A stretch of DNA of 64,000 nt from Silene conica (GCA_029255685.2 CM055312.2:81350369-81414368), one strand, 5' to 3'. Shown: positions 1 to 11,562, numbered from the stretch's first letter. Program-made: numbers and translations. Notes: generated by a model not told the origin, from the letters alone.

Positions 1-555
1 AATCTAGCAAAACCAATAGATAAGGTCATTGTATAGACTAATGTATAGAGTTTAAGGGCATACCATAGAATTTTAAAAATTTAGGGGTACAACATAGAAA
101 ATTGAAAAACTCGAGGGTACACCGTAGAATTCCCTACCTTTTTTCTAATTGTAAGAAAATTGACGCTTGTGTGAACCTTTTCCCCTAAAATTAAGTCTAA
201 TTGATCTAAAAACTTGAATAATAGATTATTATTTCCCGATTAATTCATTCATTTAACGATGTACAAAAAGATGTGTATATTTTTTTTGGGTACAGAAGCT
301 ACACTTAAACACAAATCAAACAGGGTACCACTATCTCCAGAAAATATTAGACAAGTCAATAACATATCATAATCCTAAGTGTAAATTGATAAACAGTACC
401 AATATAATTACCCTTTTTCGTAATCAATACCAACATAAAGTTTAATTTATAAACGGTACCAACATTTTTACTCCCTTCAATGAGTAGTACCAAATGGCCG
501 GAAACTTCCACTTAACCTCTTTTACTCCTCTAAAATGACAAAAGTACCCTTATTT
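1..555. other. non-coding, no recognised feature
   Basis: AT-rich DNA without a supported gene. There is no convincing ORF, repeat boundary or RNA gene before the MITE-like repeat that starts near 559. Confidence 0.5.
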
Positions 556-558
556 TAA

Positions 559-760
559 TCACAAATTCTTATTTGCAACGGCACTATCCGTCGCAAGCTT
601 GTGACGGATACCGTTTACTCTCACAAAATACCCACTTTTTCTCTCTCACCAACACTATTCACGTGGTCCCTTTCTCCACTAACTCATTTTCTATCCATTT
701 TACCTCACAAAATATCCGTCACAAATGGTGACCCGTCGCAAGCAAGACTTACTATATTTT
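559..760 (+). mobile_element. MITE-like repeat, copy 1
   Basis: It starts with CACAAATTCTTATTTGC and carries the imperfect inverted motif CCGTCGCAAGCTTGTGACGG. It ends near AAGCAAGACTTACTAT. The same layout recurs in reverse orientation at 34822-34995: an internal TTTTTCTCTCTC tract, CACGTG, ACTAACTCATTTT, then the end. Related 5' ends occur at about 22706, 40083 (reverse) and 63547. I see no clear terminal inverted repeats or target duplication, so the superfamily is unknown. Confidence 0.6.
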
Positions 761-1155
761 AATTAACCTCACCCTATCATCTTCCTCTATTTTCATTTTG
801 TTCATCAAAATTTTAACCCCACCCCATTCTCTCACCCCAAACTTCTCAAATTACCCTAATATTCTTCATCGCCATTTTCATCATCATCAGTTTCTTCATC
901 AGCATTCATCAACAATCTTCAACATTCAGCTTAAGACGCCTATCATCTTCAATATTCGAAACGTATGTGATTTTTCGCCCAACTTTTTATAATTAATTAA
1001 ACTATTGTGTATGATATTATTCATCTTTAAGTATATTGTTTATGAAATTTGAAACGCATGTATGATTTGATGTATTGCTTATTATTAGTGTTTGATTTTG
1101 GTTCGAAGTCATTATGTTGTTTGATTTATTCGGTGATTTATTAATTCTATGTAGG

Positions 1156-2915
1156 ATGAACAATGACACATCAATTAGATTTGATATTAGAATGCATTTG
1201 GGGGGGGGGGGGGGGGGGGATTTAGATATGCTAAGCGTAAAACTGAATATTTTGGAGGTTCTACTAATGTCATCCCTGAGGTTTTGTCGAATAAATTGAG
1301 TTGGTTGTTTTTTATTGAACTTGCGAGAAAAGTTGCCCGTACAAATGTTCTGCCTTTTGTGTGATTTTAAAAGTTTGGTAAAAATTTCACTAATGGTAAG
1401 ACAGTGATATGCAAAGTTGAGGACATGGATGAGATCATCAAGTCAAGGGATAAATTTAATGTTATTGATTTATATGTTGACACTTGGAGCATGCCTTTGG
1501 ATGCCGACAAAGCACCTAATGTGATACCCCTACCAGAAAAAGCCTCTTATCCAAAAAAATCAAACAAAGTTGTAGCCCAAACCTGTTACCCCAACCAGAA
1601 AAAGCCCAAGAAACCATGGTTCTCCTATTAAACTTAACTCACTCTCACCCACTCCCAAACTCACTGTCTTAAATGGTGGTACCAGTAAACCAACTCAATT
1701 AATAAGGCAAAATGTGAGTGCAAAAGTCAATGCAAAAGTGAGTAAGGTAGTCAATAAGGCTGAAACTAAAAAGCGAAAGGTTAAGGGTAAGGCAATATAT
1801 GTTGAAAAGGATAAGGGTAAGTCAATATCTCTTGAAAAGGATAAGGGTAAGGCAATTTCTGTTGAAAGAATAAGGGTAAGGCAAAGGCTTTGAAAAAGTA
1901 TAAGGGCAAAGCAAAGACTAGTCATGATTTAGAGGTTAGATCTAGTGAGCTTAAGTCAAAGTTGAAGTCAAGGAGAAAACCTAACAAATTAAGCAAAGGT
2001 GATGGGGGTTATTTAGATGCGGATTTTGAGGTCTCTGAAGAGGATTCAGGGGAGGATGAATCAAATGTGGATTTCATTTTGGGAGAGGAAGATCTTAGGC
2101 AGAAGAAGTGTTTATTCAACAGGATGAGGGATCATTGACAAATAAGGTTGACCAGTCTCTTAGCCTAGTTAGATTCAGAAGAGGTTTAGGGTATGTGGAT
2201 CCAACAGTTGAGGAAGAAGTTTATATTGATGATGATGATGAACTAAGAAGCTTAAAGGGATCAAATGATGAAGCTGGTGACTGTCCATCTTTTAATCCTG
2301 ATGTTGATTTTAAGGGAGAAATTGTGTTGTTAAGAGGCCAGAAGTTCCCTGATAAGCTGGTACTGAAGAAAGCTCTAATACACCATGCAGTTCAAAACAG
2401 GTATGACTTCTACTATGAACACAATGGAAATAAGTGAATAACTACATATTGTAGACATAAGTGCAAGTGTACATCCCATAACATCAATGTTTGCTGAGTG
2501 TACTTGTGGATTTAAAAGAAATTGTACATACACTGTTTATGCAACACCAATGGGTTCTCCTGGAGTTTGGCAAATTAGGAGCATTGAATTAGGTCATAAT
2601 TGTGTGTTTAGGGACATCAATAAAAAGATCAATGCAAAGTACTTAGTTGAGAAGTATTTGGAGGATTGCAGGATCAATCAAAGTTGGAAAATAAAGTTGT
2701 GGCAGAAACAAATTAAAAGGGATTTTGGGGTAGATGTTAAGTATGCTATGTGTTGGTTAGCAAGAGCAAGAGCCAAACTAATTATCTATGGTGATTGTGC
2801 TCACCAATATGGGAGGGTGTGGGACTATGTTGGTGCTGTGTTAAATCATATACCTAGCTCAACAACTATGGTGATTGTGCTCACCAAGTTTTACAAAATG
2901 ACCACCTTCAAGGTT
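1156..2915 (+). pseudogene. Mutator-like (MULE) transposase, N-terminal part, decayed
   Basis: Translation in shifting frames gives the N-terminal half of a plant MuDR-type transposase. The order is a leader starting at the ATG at 1156, a stretch with YFGGSTNVIPEVLSNKLSW, a Lys-rich linker, an acidic linker, and the MuDR DNA-binding region near 2330-2850. That last region holds HHAVQNRYDFYYEHNGNK, CTCGFKRNCTYTVYATP, ELGHNC and KYLVEKYLEDCRINQSWK. Frames break near 1219, 1360, 1631, 1890, 2135 and 2437. The DDE catalytic domain and the zinc finger are missing, because the reading ends near 2915. A run of 20 G at 1200-1219 sits where the family has an HHGG motif. It is dead. The parent would have moved DNA by cut and paste. 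Confidence 0.75.
1801..1920 (+). repeat. 30-bp minisatellite inside MULE linker
   Basis: About four tandem units of roughly 30 bp, each with the core AAGGATAAGGGTAAG, encode Lys-rich repeats in the MULE linker. The third and fourth units have lost bases, which shifts the frame. Confidence 0.7.
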
Positions 2916-4639
2916 TATAAAACAAGGCGTAGTACTCACAAAATCATCAAATTAAAAGAATATTTCTTTTGCTAAAACAAAATCAACATTTAACAAAATG
3001 CTTAAGTTTAAAATAAAAAAAATCAAACATAGAAGAAAATAAAAAGCTCTTAAATCAAACATTGAAATATACAAGACATGTCATGTAGGAAAATATTATG
3101 TACCTCCAATGAAAATATAATATACATTTATCATAAATATATTTTACGTGCATACATTTTTTTTTTGTTAAAATAATATGACACTTATAATAAATGATTA
3201 ATTCACAACAATGATCCCAACTATGAATGATCTTCTCATATTAATCCATACTACATTTTAACTTTGAATAAACCCAACTATAAAATCTTCTGCTCAAAAT
3301 AGGCTAAGGTCAGTTAAAAAATCTCATTTGTATTAAATGACGGACAAAAATATATGAGGGAGTAATAATTTTGAAGAGAGTAAATTGAGTAGTTATTATT
3401 ATATACATTTTTCTTTACAAAATAACAAGGCAAAATCTTTTGTTCAATTTTTATCAAGTGTACTTTAGTAACTGAGCATTATATTGATTTTATACTGAGA
3501 GAGTGAAGGTACATTGATTATAAGTTATAAAATAATAATTAATAATTATAGGTACATATTGTTTTAACTCAAATTTTAACTTACCCATATATACAAAGAG
3601 ATATGCAATATTATTAAGAAAATCCATGTGGCGTAGTCGTATGAGTAAGTGTATTCCAACCATGAGGTCATGTGTTCAAGCCTTGCTCCCTTGATTAACC
3701 ATTTTATTATTTAGTTTTAATTATTATTATTATTATTATTTATTTTGTGATGGATTAAATAATATTCACATGAGTAGATAAATAAAAATGAAACTTCCCA
3801 AGAAATTACAAATAATTTATCCATTAAGAAATTATTTTGTTTGACGTGTTAGCAACAAATATTATCCATTACTACTTGAGAAATTGTACATACAAAAAAG
3901 GGTCTCATAATTAAACACTTGCGAGTTACGCAATGGAAAATTGATGAGGAAGACTTCCTTTATTTTTAGAGGAAGTAAAATCTTGGCCCTTTTGCCCAAC
4001 ATCCAATAGAATTGATGCTTTTAATATTAAAAAGTAATTAAAATATGAAAGAGTAATAAAAGAGGATCCTCTTTGATGTAGAGAAAATAAAATAAAAGAG
4101 GGTGGGGAAGAGGATGAGATAGTGGAAAATGAGTTGGATGAAAGATAATGTAAGGTGTCAAAAAGATAGTGGAAAAGAGAAAAAATAAGAGAATAAAATC
4201 ATCCTCTTCAATGTACATGCTCTTAGTTACCAAAATAAACTCTCAATCAAAATACCCTGATAAGTGATAACGGATAAGCATAAAGTCCAATACTAGTCAT
4301 AAACGTACAAACGAATATACTAACACTCTATCTCCACAGTCCACACATTGAGGTGAGGTCTGAGAACGTTCTACACAGTGCACACCCCATTACAAGTTTT
4401 GTTCTGCACACCCCTTAGCTTTATACAGCTCATTGTACTTTTTTTTTGCAACAATACAGCCCATTGTACGTACTACTTTCCTTAACTCTTTCAAATCACC
4501 ATGAACATTTTTTACTTTTACCAACAAGTTTTGTTTTTGTCGATCATAAGTTATGGCTAAAATACTCAATCACAATTACGAATTTTATATACTTTTACGA
4601 CTTTACAACTTGAATTTGTGTAATTATTATAATAATAAT

Positions 4640-4680
<41 letters not shown>

Positions 4681-5240
4681 CAGTGTCTCGAGTTAAACCT
4701 TAAAACTAATCAAGGCAAAAAGTTGAGAGATCTCGTGTTTGAATCATGGGCACAATGAACATTTGGTCAGTGCGGTCCCCAAAGGGGTGACTTACATGAT
4801 CCATGTGGTGGCGCATGAATACATAGGTCCGAAAGATTCAACCCCCTAGTCATTGGGAAAAAAATTTACATAAAAAAATAACATTATTATTTATTACTAT
4901 TATTTAAAAAAACACTCGTGCAACTATTATAAAGATAGAGACAAAGTTTACAAGAAATTGGTGGGCAACCGAGATACTTCCTCCATTTATAAATTATCAC
5001 CCCATTTTTAAATGCACAACTATTAAGACACCAATTAAATAAGAATAAAAAGTTGTACTTGTTTGATAAACAATGAAAAAGAAAGGCAAGTGGTTCGTGA
5101 TTAGTATTGTTGATTAGTCTTTAATTAGAAAAGAAACAACATTTTTCCCTCAAAAGAATGGACTGAAAGTTTCAAAAGAATTGGGAAAATAATTTTCCCT
5201 CCAACCCAATAATTAAGAAAGTTTGAAATGTTTACAATTT
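2916..5240. other. AT-rich intergenic DNA with dispersed repeat and SSRs
   Basis: No gene seen. 2950-3205 is a diverged copy of 42205-42470. 3480-3690 resembles pieces of 43610-43805, including the tRNA-like boxes. Microsatellites of (TTA)n lie at about 3719-3742 and (TAA)n at about 4628-4673. A fragment near 4980 (CCTCCATTTATAAATTATCA) resembles a Stowaway end but has no visible partner. Confidence 0.6.
3629..3682 (+). repeat. tRNA-like box A/box B pair (SINE-like)
   Basis: TGGCGTAGTCG at 3629 fits a pol III box A and GTTCAAGCC at 3674 fits a box B, at tRNA-like spacing. A second copy sits at 43744-43802. No cloverleaf can be drawn with confidence, so this looks tRNA-derived rather than a tRNA gene. 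Confidence 0.4.
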
Positions 5241-5478
5241 TCCACTGATGAGCTCCATTTTGGTCATTATTTTTATTATATATTCTTCATTTTCGGTCCC
5301 GATTCGACCTCGTTTTGCGTGCCTTTGATTGTTTTTATGCCCGTTACCTCGACTATTCCTATTTGATTCACATTTTGTAGGTATTGCGGCGGGGGGCGAA
5401 GAAACGGAGGCAATCGAGACGAATTTGGAGCGATATGTGAAGAAATTGAGGAGAATAAGCAAGAAGACCTCCCAGGCA

Positions 5479-5930
5479 CTCCCAGCCGGTTCCCAGCCGG
5501 CGGCCGGTAGGCCGGCTGGGGACCTTGACTTGACTTTTTGGGAAAAATGCGAAATAGTTACAGATCCCTGCAAAAGGGCTCCCAGCTGGTGGCCAACCGG
5601 CAGCCGGTCAGCCGGCTGGGGAGCATATCCCATACTTAGTCAATTTTGAAGAATTGAAGAAAATGCGATTTTTGGGCAGATTCATGCAAAAGGAGTCCCA
5701 GCCGGTGGCCAACCGGCAGCCGGTCCACCGGCTGAGGATACCTGTACATTGTTGAAAAATCAAGGAAAAACTCAGATTGTTCAAATAGGCCTCCCAGTCG
5801 GTGCCCGACCGACAGCCGGCCGGTCGGCTGAAGATCAAGGTTCAGTTGAGAAAAAAGAAGAAAAAAAGTCAGATGTTTACATTTGGACTCCTAGCCGGTC
5901 CACCACCGGCAGCCGGTTGACCGGCTGAGA
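5479..5930 (+). repeat. five tandem palindromic repeats in LTR U3
   Basis: Units begin CCCAG or CCTAG at about 5481, 5581, 5698, 5793 and 5890, a period of 95-117 bp. Each is a GC-rich inverted repeat around a CCGGCAGCCGG-like centre, followed by an AT-rich spacer. Arms: 5481-5489 with 5512-5520, 5581-5589 with 5612-5620, 5699-5708 with 5725-5734, 5805-5811 with 5821-5827, and 5893-5900 with 5919-5926. The inner stem bases differ between units but stay complementary. Confidence 0.85.
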
Positions 5931-5951
5931 GTCCTATTTCAGATTTCTGCA

Positions 5952-5965
5952 CTCTATATAAACCC
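5952..5965 (+). promoter_or_regulatory. TATA box of solo LTR 1
   Basis: CTCTATATAAACCC lies downstream of the palindrome array. It is the expected LTR promoter and would place the R region start about 30 bp further on. Confidence 0.6.
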
Positions 5966-7205
5966 GCATTTGTATCATTTTATTTTCACGCATTCCAATA
6001 CACTTTTTACGCAACTTTCTAGGGTTTTACTGTTTCATTAAGAATACTTAGCCAACAAAAACTCTCTTAAACATTTTAATCATTCCTTAGATTTTCATCT
6101 TAATCTTTTAGTTCTTGTTAATCCTCTTTAGTTATTTTCCTAGTTTTGTTCTTGGGCATTGTTAGAAGATATTTGGGTTGTAATTTGAAGGGATTTGAAA
6201 GAATTCTTCATCTTGTTATCCAAGTTCATTACTTTTCCATAGTTGTTGGTATAATCTTTCCTCTCTTTACTTAGTTGTTTCATTTTGTTCAAGTTTCCTT
6301 GTTTATTTGTTTACTTTCATTATATTCCAACATGTTTAGCATTTCCTCATCAATTGTTTCCATGTTTACTTTAATCATGTGTGAGTAGTTTCATTCTAGG
6401 GTTAGGGGTTTGCTTGGGTAGTCAGTAGCCATGAAAAATGCTTAGGGTTAGTCTTGTTTGCTTCTTTGGTTAAGTTTTCACATCTTGCATGTTACGTGTT
6501 TGACGAATTGCCTCAACGACGGTTGGGTGTTAGTCTTCGCTTTGTTTGCTTTAGACGATGGTCTTGAGTTTCATGAGCATGTTTGTGTGTTAGGTTAGCT
6601 TGGTTTGTAGCGAAAGCTAGGACTAGTCTTGACCTAAGGGTAGTCGACTCGAGAGAAGAGACGACCCTAGACTTACCATATAAGTGACACAAGATCGTTG
6701 CCTTACGTTTGGCTACCGACTTACCTAGGTGACCCCCGACACCCTAGTCCTCCTTATCATCAATTTAATCTTAACTTATTTGCCTTCTTTTGTCCCTAGT
6801 TGTTAGTTATCTCAATCACAAACCTATTACCCCGACTCTAGCTTTAATTAGAACGTAACTATACAACTTTCCCACCATCTTCGTGTTCGACCCCGAACTA
6901 AGTACTACTTTTATTCGGGTTTATAAATTTGTTTGAAGGCCGGTAGTGACGGCAAAAATCGGCCATCATCCACCAAAATCCTATTTTGCACCAAAATACA
7001 GTACATAGGGAATACCATACCAAATTTTTATAATCCAAAATTTACAATTTGGAAGGAAATAATATTTCCCCCTATTACATACTCCCACTAAACAAACAGT
7101 ATTCTCCATCTTTTTTCCTCTGTGAACTTCATTTCTCCATTTTTTTTCCTTCACTTCTAAACAGTATTCTCCATCTTACATAAATTGATTCACCATTACG
7201 AAATA

Positions 7206-8620
7206 ATGGTACGTCCAAATCTCACAAACGATCAGCGGCACAAAATTGGGTGTCATTTAATCGAAAATTCGATATTCGATTAATTGCAAACAAGCAAGAG
7301 GACAAATGGAATTAGTTGCAGAAAAATTTAGTGTAGACAGAAAGATGATATATGAGATATGGAAAAAGGCAAAGTATCAGAGAAAATGGGCAAGAGTTGC
7401 AACTGAATTCCAACATAAAGGGGAAGAAAGGGAGGACACATTTACCAATTCCAGTTGATACGATCTTAGCTTTGTCAAAGGAAAAAAAAAGGGTTCAATG
7501 AATGCTTTAAGTGAAGCCTTAAAGGTTTCAATTGGTACGTACTATATTTGCTGGGTTAAACTAGGCAAATTAAGGAGTCATAGAAATTCAATAAAACCAG
7601 CTTTAACTGAAGACAACAAATATGATAGGCTGAATTTTGTTCTCACCAAATTATTGTGGAATAGCATCACAAGAACTTTGCAGTTCGTAGACATGTGTAA
7701 TGTTATACATATCGACGAAAAATGGTTTAGGATAACACAAGATAGTGCGAAACATTACCTATTAAGTGAAGAAGTTTAACCTTAGAGGGCTTGAAAAAGC
7801 AACAATTTTATAACAAAGGTGGTGTTTATGGCAGCCGTCTCAAGACCAATATATGATGAAAATAACAAGCTTGTTTTCGATGGAAAAATAGGAATTTTTC
7901 CATTCACATTTCAGCAACCAGCAAGAAGAAGATCAAGGAACAGAGAGGCAAACACTTTGGAAACAAAGTCAATACCATCTATCAACAAACAAGTGATTAA
8001 GGAAATGCTTATCAACAATATTTTTCCAGCAATAACAACTAAATGGCTAGCCTTACTATCAAGAAACATAATCATCCAGCAGGACAATGCTCGACCACAC
8101 TTAAAGAGTAGTGATCCATATTTCATAAGGGAAGTAGAAGCAATAGGTTATAACATTTCATTAACCCAACAACCTCCCAATTCACCCGATCTTAATGCGC
8201 TGGATTTAGGGTTTTTTAGATAAATTCAGTCACTCCAAAGTAAGAAAAGGGCAAAAACTATAGATGAATTGGTATTGAATGTAATGCAAGCATGTGATGA
8301 AGAACTAGCACTATGCTTAAGCGATGTATGGCGAAGTCTACAAACTTGTATGTTGAAGATAATGAAGAAAAGGAGACATAATGACTTCATCAAACTACCA
8401 CACTTGCACAAGAAAGCACAAAAGTTGGCAGGTAACTTACAAGCAGATCGAGACATGGTGGTGGAATGCATTGATCATTTAAGTATGGCAGGAAAGGATG
8501 AGAATTTGGAGGAAATAAGTGTACCGGCCTCTTGCATTTTTATCTTTCTAAGACACATTGTTTCAAATATTTGGTCCATTCAACTTATATCTTTGGTAAC
8601 AAAAGAAGATAAAAGTTAAA
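7206..8620 (+). pseudogene. plant mariner-like transposase (DD39D), broken
   Basis: Pieces of a Tc1/mariner transposase lie in order. An N-terminal helix-turn-helix region runs from the ATG at 7206 (MVRPN, then VAEKFSVDRKMIYEIWKK). The first catalytic Asp is in HIDEKWF near 7713, the second in IIQQDNARPH near 8080, and the third in NALDLGFF near 8205. The second and third Asp are 39 residues apart when the third is taken in NALD, which is the plant mariner signature. Frames break near 7260, 7440 and 7779. An in-frame TAA at 8221 follows FFR. It cannot make active enzyme. The right end may be near 8632 (TGGACGGAGTA resembles a Stowaway/mariner end); the left end is not resolved (a TACTCCCAC lies near 7079). 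Confidence 0.85.
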
Positions 8621-8699
8621 TGGACGGAGTATAAAGATGAATACGTGTACAAGTTTTTGTAAACATCAAAGTATTATTCAATCGGAATGTTTTGGTTTA

Positions 8700-9305
8700 A
8701 GCTCTCATAACAATCTGCATTTATATCATTGAGTTTTTGTGGTCCATAAACAAGGTCTCCTAAAGCCTACCAATGTCACGGTCACTGATTAAAAGTTGAA
8801 AAAAATGGTTTTGTATTGGCCAAGTAAAGACCTCTTACCAAAACATTGGTCAACAATTAGATCAACCCATCACAAAAGCAAAATGGAATCCTTATTTATA
8901 GTACCACGTAAAAAACAATAAGAAACAACCAGCAACAAACTCTCAAAGCAATTAGCAACATTATCACTGAGTTTATTTGGTTCCAATCTCTCAGAGCAAT
9001 AAGCATTGTCTTCACTGAGATTATTTAACTGTATTAGCAATACATACTGGTAACAATAAAAATTGACTCAAACAATGCTTTGGTTTCAAACAGATAAACG
9101 ACATATAATCAGCATATACACAGGAACACCCAAATACCACCAAGCTCTCAAAGCATTAAGCCTATTTATCATCATTGAGCTTACTAACAATAGCATCCTG
9201 TATAAAGCCAATATAATGCATGAAACTATGAGAAAACCAAAGTTAATTGTGCAAGTCAAAATTTAGCTCTCAAAGCATTAAGCCTAATAATCATCATTGA
9301 GCGAA
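8700..9305 (+). repeat. five imperfect GCTCTCAAAGCA...CATTGAGC repeats
   Basis: Copies start at about 8700, 8939, 8985, 9143 and 9265. Each is 35-45 bp, opening with a variant of GCTCTCAAAGCATTAAGC and closing with ATCATTGAGC or CACTGAG. The ends are weakly complementary (GCTC with GAGC). No coding role is seen. Confidence 0.5.
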
Positions 9306-9465
9306 CCTACAACTTTTATACCACCAGCATATATACATCATTTATACCAGCAGCATACAACCCACAACAACTTATAACCCATGAGAGAAATTATATACGA
9401 TCATAAAATCCACAATAAAGAGTACGAAGTACTTAGCAGCATAAAACCCACAATACAGAGTACCT

Positions 9466-9608
9466 AGCAGCATAAAACCAACAATAAGCAGTAAATCCAC
9501 AACAACTATACTAGCACCATAAAACCAACAATACGCAGTAAATCCACAACAATTATACCAGCACCATAAAACCAACAATACGCAGTAAATCCACAACAAC
9601 TATAGCAG
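9466..9608 (+). repeat. 47-bp tandem repeat, about three copies
   Basis: Units start at 9466, 9513 and 9560 with AGCAGCATAAAACC or AGCACCATAAAACC. They run through CAGTAAATCCACAACAA. Older, more diverged units extend to the left, towards about 9330. Confidence 0.75.
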
Positions 9609-9671
9609 CACAATAAATTTGGACAATACGCAGTAAACAGATTGTTACCTCCCGCACATCATTTCTTTCTC

Positions 9672-10139
9672 TTACTTCACCCTTTTTTCCTCCTTTTTCC
9701 TCCTTTTTCCTCCTCCGCTTGAATTCTCTTTTCTCCTTAATAGGTCATACATGCAATCAAAAAAAATTGTAATTAAATCAGAAAGTTGTAAATAATCAAC
9801 AAAACAATAAAAAGAGTGAAAAATTGTTACCTTCCAATTTCTCACGGATTCTGGTCCTCTTCTATAAGCCTTAAATCTCTTATAACTTGGAGACTCTTCA
9901 CTCCAAGGTTCATGTCGTTTAAGGGTTGTTTTATCAGATTTAGGGTTTCTTTCATCAGATCTGGAACTCCCTTCAACAACTTCATCAAGAACAGGTCTGC
10001 TATCAACGACATTACTTTCAGAAACATCTTCTACACCACAAAAAATGCAGCGACGATTGACTAGCTTCACTTTAAAGTATTTGCAACGGGAAAAATCGCA
10101 GCAAGAGGTTTCATCATTGCTAGATCTGTGGTCCTCCAT
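9672..10139 (-). CDS. unrecognised small Cys/acidic ORF, possible first exon
   Basis: An ATG at 10139 opens a reading frame of up to 155 codons. Its N-terminus has two cysteine clusters (SCCDFSRCKYF and RRCIFCG) that could bind metal. An acidic, Ser/Asp-rich stretch follows, then RNWK. Right after RNWK, at about 9832, is a good donor (AAG followed by GTAACA on the minus strand), so the true first exon is probably 10139 to about 9833. The tail beyond it (FHSFYCF, then RRKENSSGGGKRRKK) would be intron or another exon. I do not recognise the family. Flanking DNA is transposon-like, so it may be a captured gene fragment or an element ORF. Confidence 0.3.
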   Translation of the reverse strand: MEDHRSSNDETSCCDFSRCKYFKVKLVNRRCIFCGVEDVSESNVVDSRPVLDEVVEGSSRSDERNPKSDKTTLKRHEPWSEESPSYKRFKAYRRGPESVRNWKVTIFHSFYCFVDYLQLSDLITIFFDCMYDLLRRKENSSGGGKRRKKEEKRVK

Positions 10140-10269
10140 ACCGAAAAAGAGGGAGATTAGAGAAAAATTGACGGAGGAGAACGAACAGTAGAGGGTTTTG
10201 AGAAAAATGAAAAATGATTGAAGAGAGAGAAGGAGGCGGGTGGAAGACTAGAGGGTTTTATGGTTTTCA

Positions 10270-10620
10270 ATTGTTGTAAAAGTAGTAGGTAATCAAATAT
10301 GGGTTGGGGCATTAATGGATGGAGAAAATGGGTTGGGGCATTAATGGAGGTAGTAAATGGGTTGGTTTTGGGTGGAAAATTTGGAAGTGTATTATAAATT
10401 TGGAGGGAGTCATTAAGGTAATTAACTGGGTTAAATTATTAGTTTGGCTTAAATTAGGCCCACTAAATAATGACACTTTTGTAAATAAAAATGTCCAATA
10501 AGGATAGAATGGTAAAAATGGGTTGCCTAATATAGAAAGAAAAGAAATGGGGTGATATAAAATGAATTGCCAAATAAGGGAAGTGGGCTAATATAAAATG
10601 AATGGAGGAAGTACTATCTT
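10270..10620. other. non-coding DNA with short repeats
   Basis: ATGGGTTGGGGCATTAATGG is repeated in tandem near 10300-10350. A terminus-like ATGGAGGAAGTA ends near 10614. No gene is seen. Confidence 0.4.
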
Positions 10621-10664
10621 GGCCCAATTATTAATATTTTTTTTTATTTTTATTATCATTATAC

Positions 10665-10867
10665 TCCCTCCTCCTAGTTAAGGTGTTGATTCCCTTTCAT
10701 TTGGTCGCCAAAATTAATTAAATGATTTTGGATTACACAAAACACTCTATCTCACATGAAATTAATTTGGACAACAAAAAATTTACCAAAAAAGGAAAGA
10801 AAAACCAACACTCAACCAGCATTGAAACGGAAGAAGAAACCAACACCCTGACTATTACTGTGTATAA
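10665..10867. mobile_element. degenerate Stowaway-like MITE
   Basis: TACTCCCTCCTCC opens at 10666. The first 35 bp (with AAGGTGTTGATTCCC) roughly mirror 10830-10864 read in reverse (AGGGTGTTGGTTTC). The ends are too worn to define a duplication. It abuts the TAA-flanked MITE at 10868. Confidence 0.35.
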
Positions 10868-11549
10868 GACCATCTCCAAGCAGTGGTCGCGCTAATTAGG
10901 TCACACCCGGTTTTACTGTTAATCACACCTTAATTATGTTGACCTACTTTCACCCTCTCAAACAGGAGGTCGCGGCCTAGGTCATCAACCCAATCATTTT
11001 CCACTTTACAACATTCTCTACCCCATTTTTCCCTCTCTCATTTTTACAATTATTTTCCTAACATTTTATAAATTTAGTTTTTTTATTCTATTATGGTAAA
11101 TATCTTAATAAAATAAAAACTACTCAAATATTTTACGGTAATATTAATCTTATGGCGTAATTTTCAGGATAAAATATTAAATAACTCTTTTATAATTTGA
11201 AAACGTAAAAAATACAATTTTATTGAAAAAAAGAAAAATTATTAAAAACATTATTCGACATAAATTGATGTGGTTACATAAAAATAAAAATAAAAACATT
11301 AAATAGACATTAAACTATTAAAGTATTGGAAATTATGTAAATTTTTTAATTGAATATAATTGTACAACCAATAAGAAACTGACACCTACTAGGTCCATTG
11401 GACACAAACAAGGTCACAAATTGACCTTTTGTTGATTTTGGTCATAAATTAACCATCAAAAGTCACAAGCTTATCACACTAATTACATCATTAACCGTGA
11501 TCAAGCAAGGTCACGACCTACCTATTGACCTTGCTTGGGGATGGTCTAA
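10865..11549. mobile_element. MITE with GACCATCTCCAAGCA ends, TSD TAA
   Basis: The element spans 10868-11546 (679 bp). It opens GACCATCTCCAAGCA and closes TGCTTGGGGATGGTC, flanked by TAA at 10865-10867 and 11547-11549. A 3-bp TWA target duplication is typical of PIF/Harbinger (Tourist) elements. It is a longer relative of the cluster at 20361-21988. No ORF. Confidence 0.75.
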
Positions 11550-11562
11550 GAGAAGCAAGGAA

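Larger units (their letters stand above)
5241..6973. mobile_element. solo LTR 1 with TSD TCCAC
   Basis: The LTR spans 5246-6968 (1,723 bp). It begins TGATG and ends CATCA, and is flanked by perfect 5-bp duplications TCCAC at 5241-5245 and 6969-6973. No internal domain remains, so it arose by recombination between two LTRs. A TATA box (CTCTATATAAACCC) lies near 5952. Five GC-rich palindromic repeats lie just upstream of it. The 3' part, with GTGTTCGACCCCGAAC and CCGGTAGTGACGGC, recalls Ty3/gypsy Tat or Athila leaders, but the lineage is inference. Confidence 0.85.

Noticed and set aside
5232..5838. Several overlapping ORFs over the GC-rich repeats
   Set aside because: They arise from the palindromic repeats being open on both strands. 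There is no coding signature.
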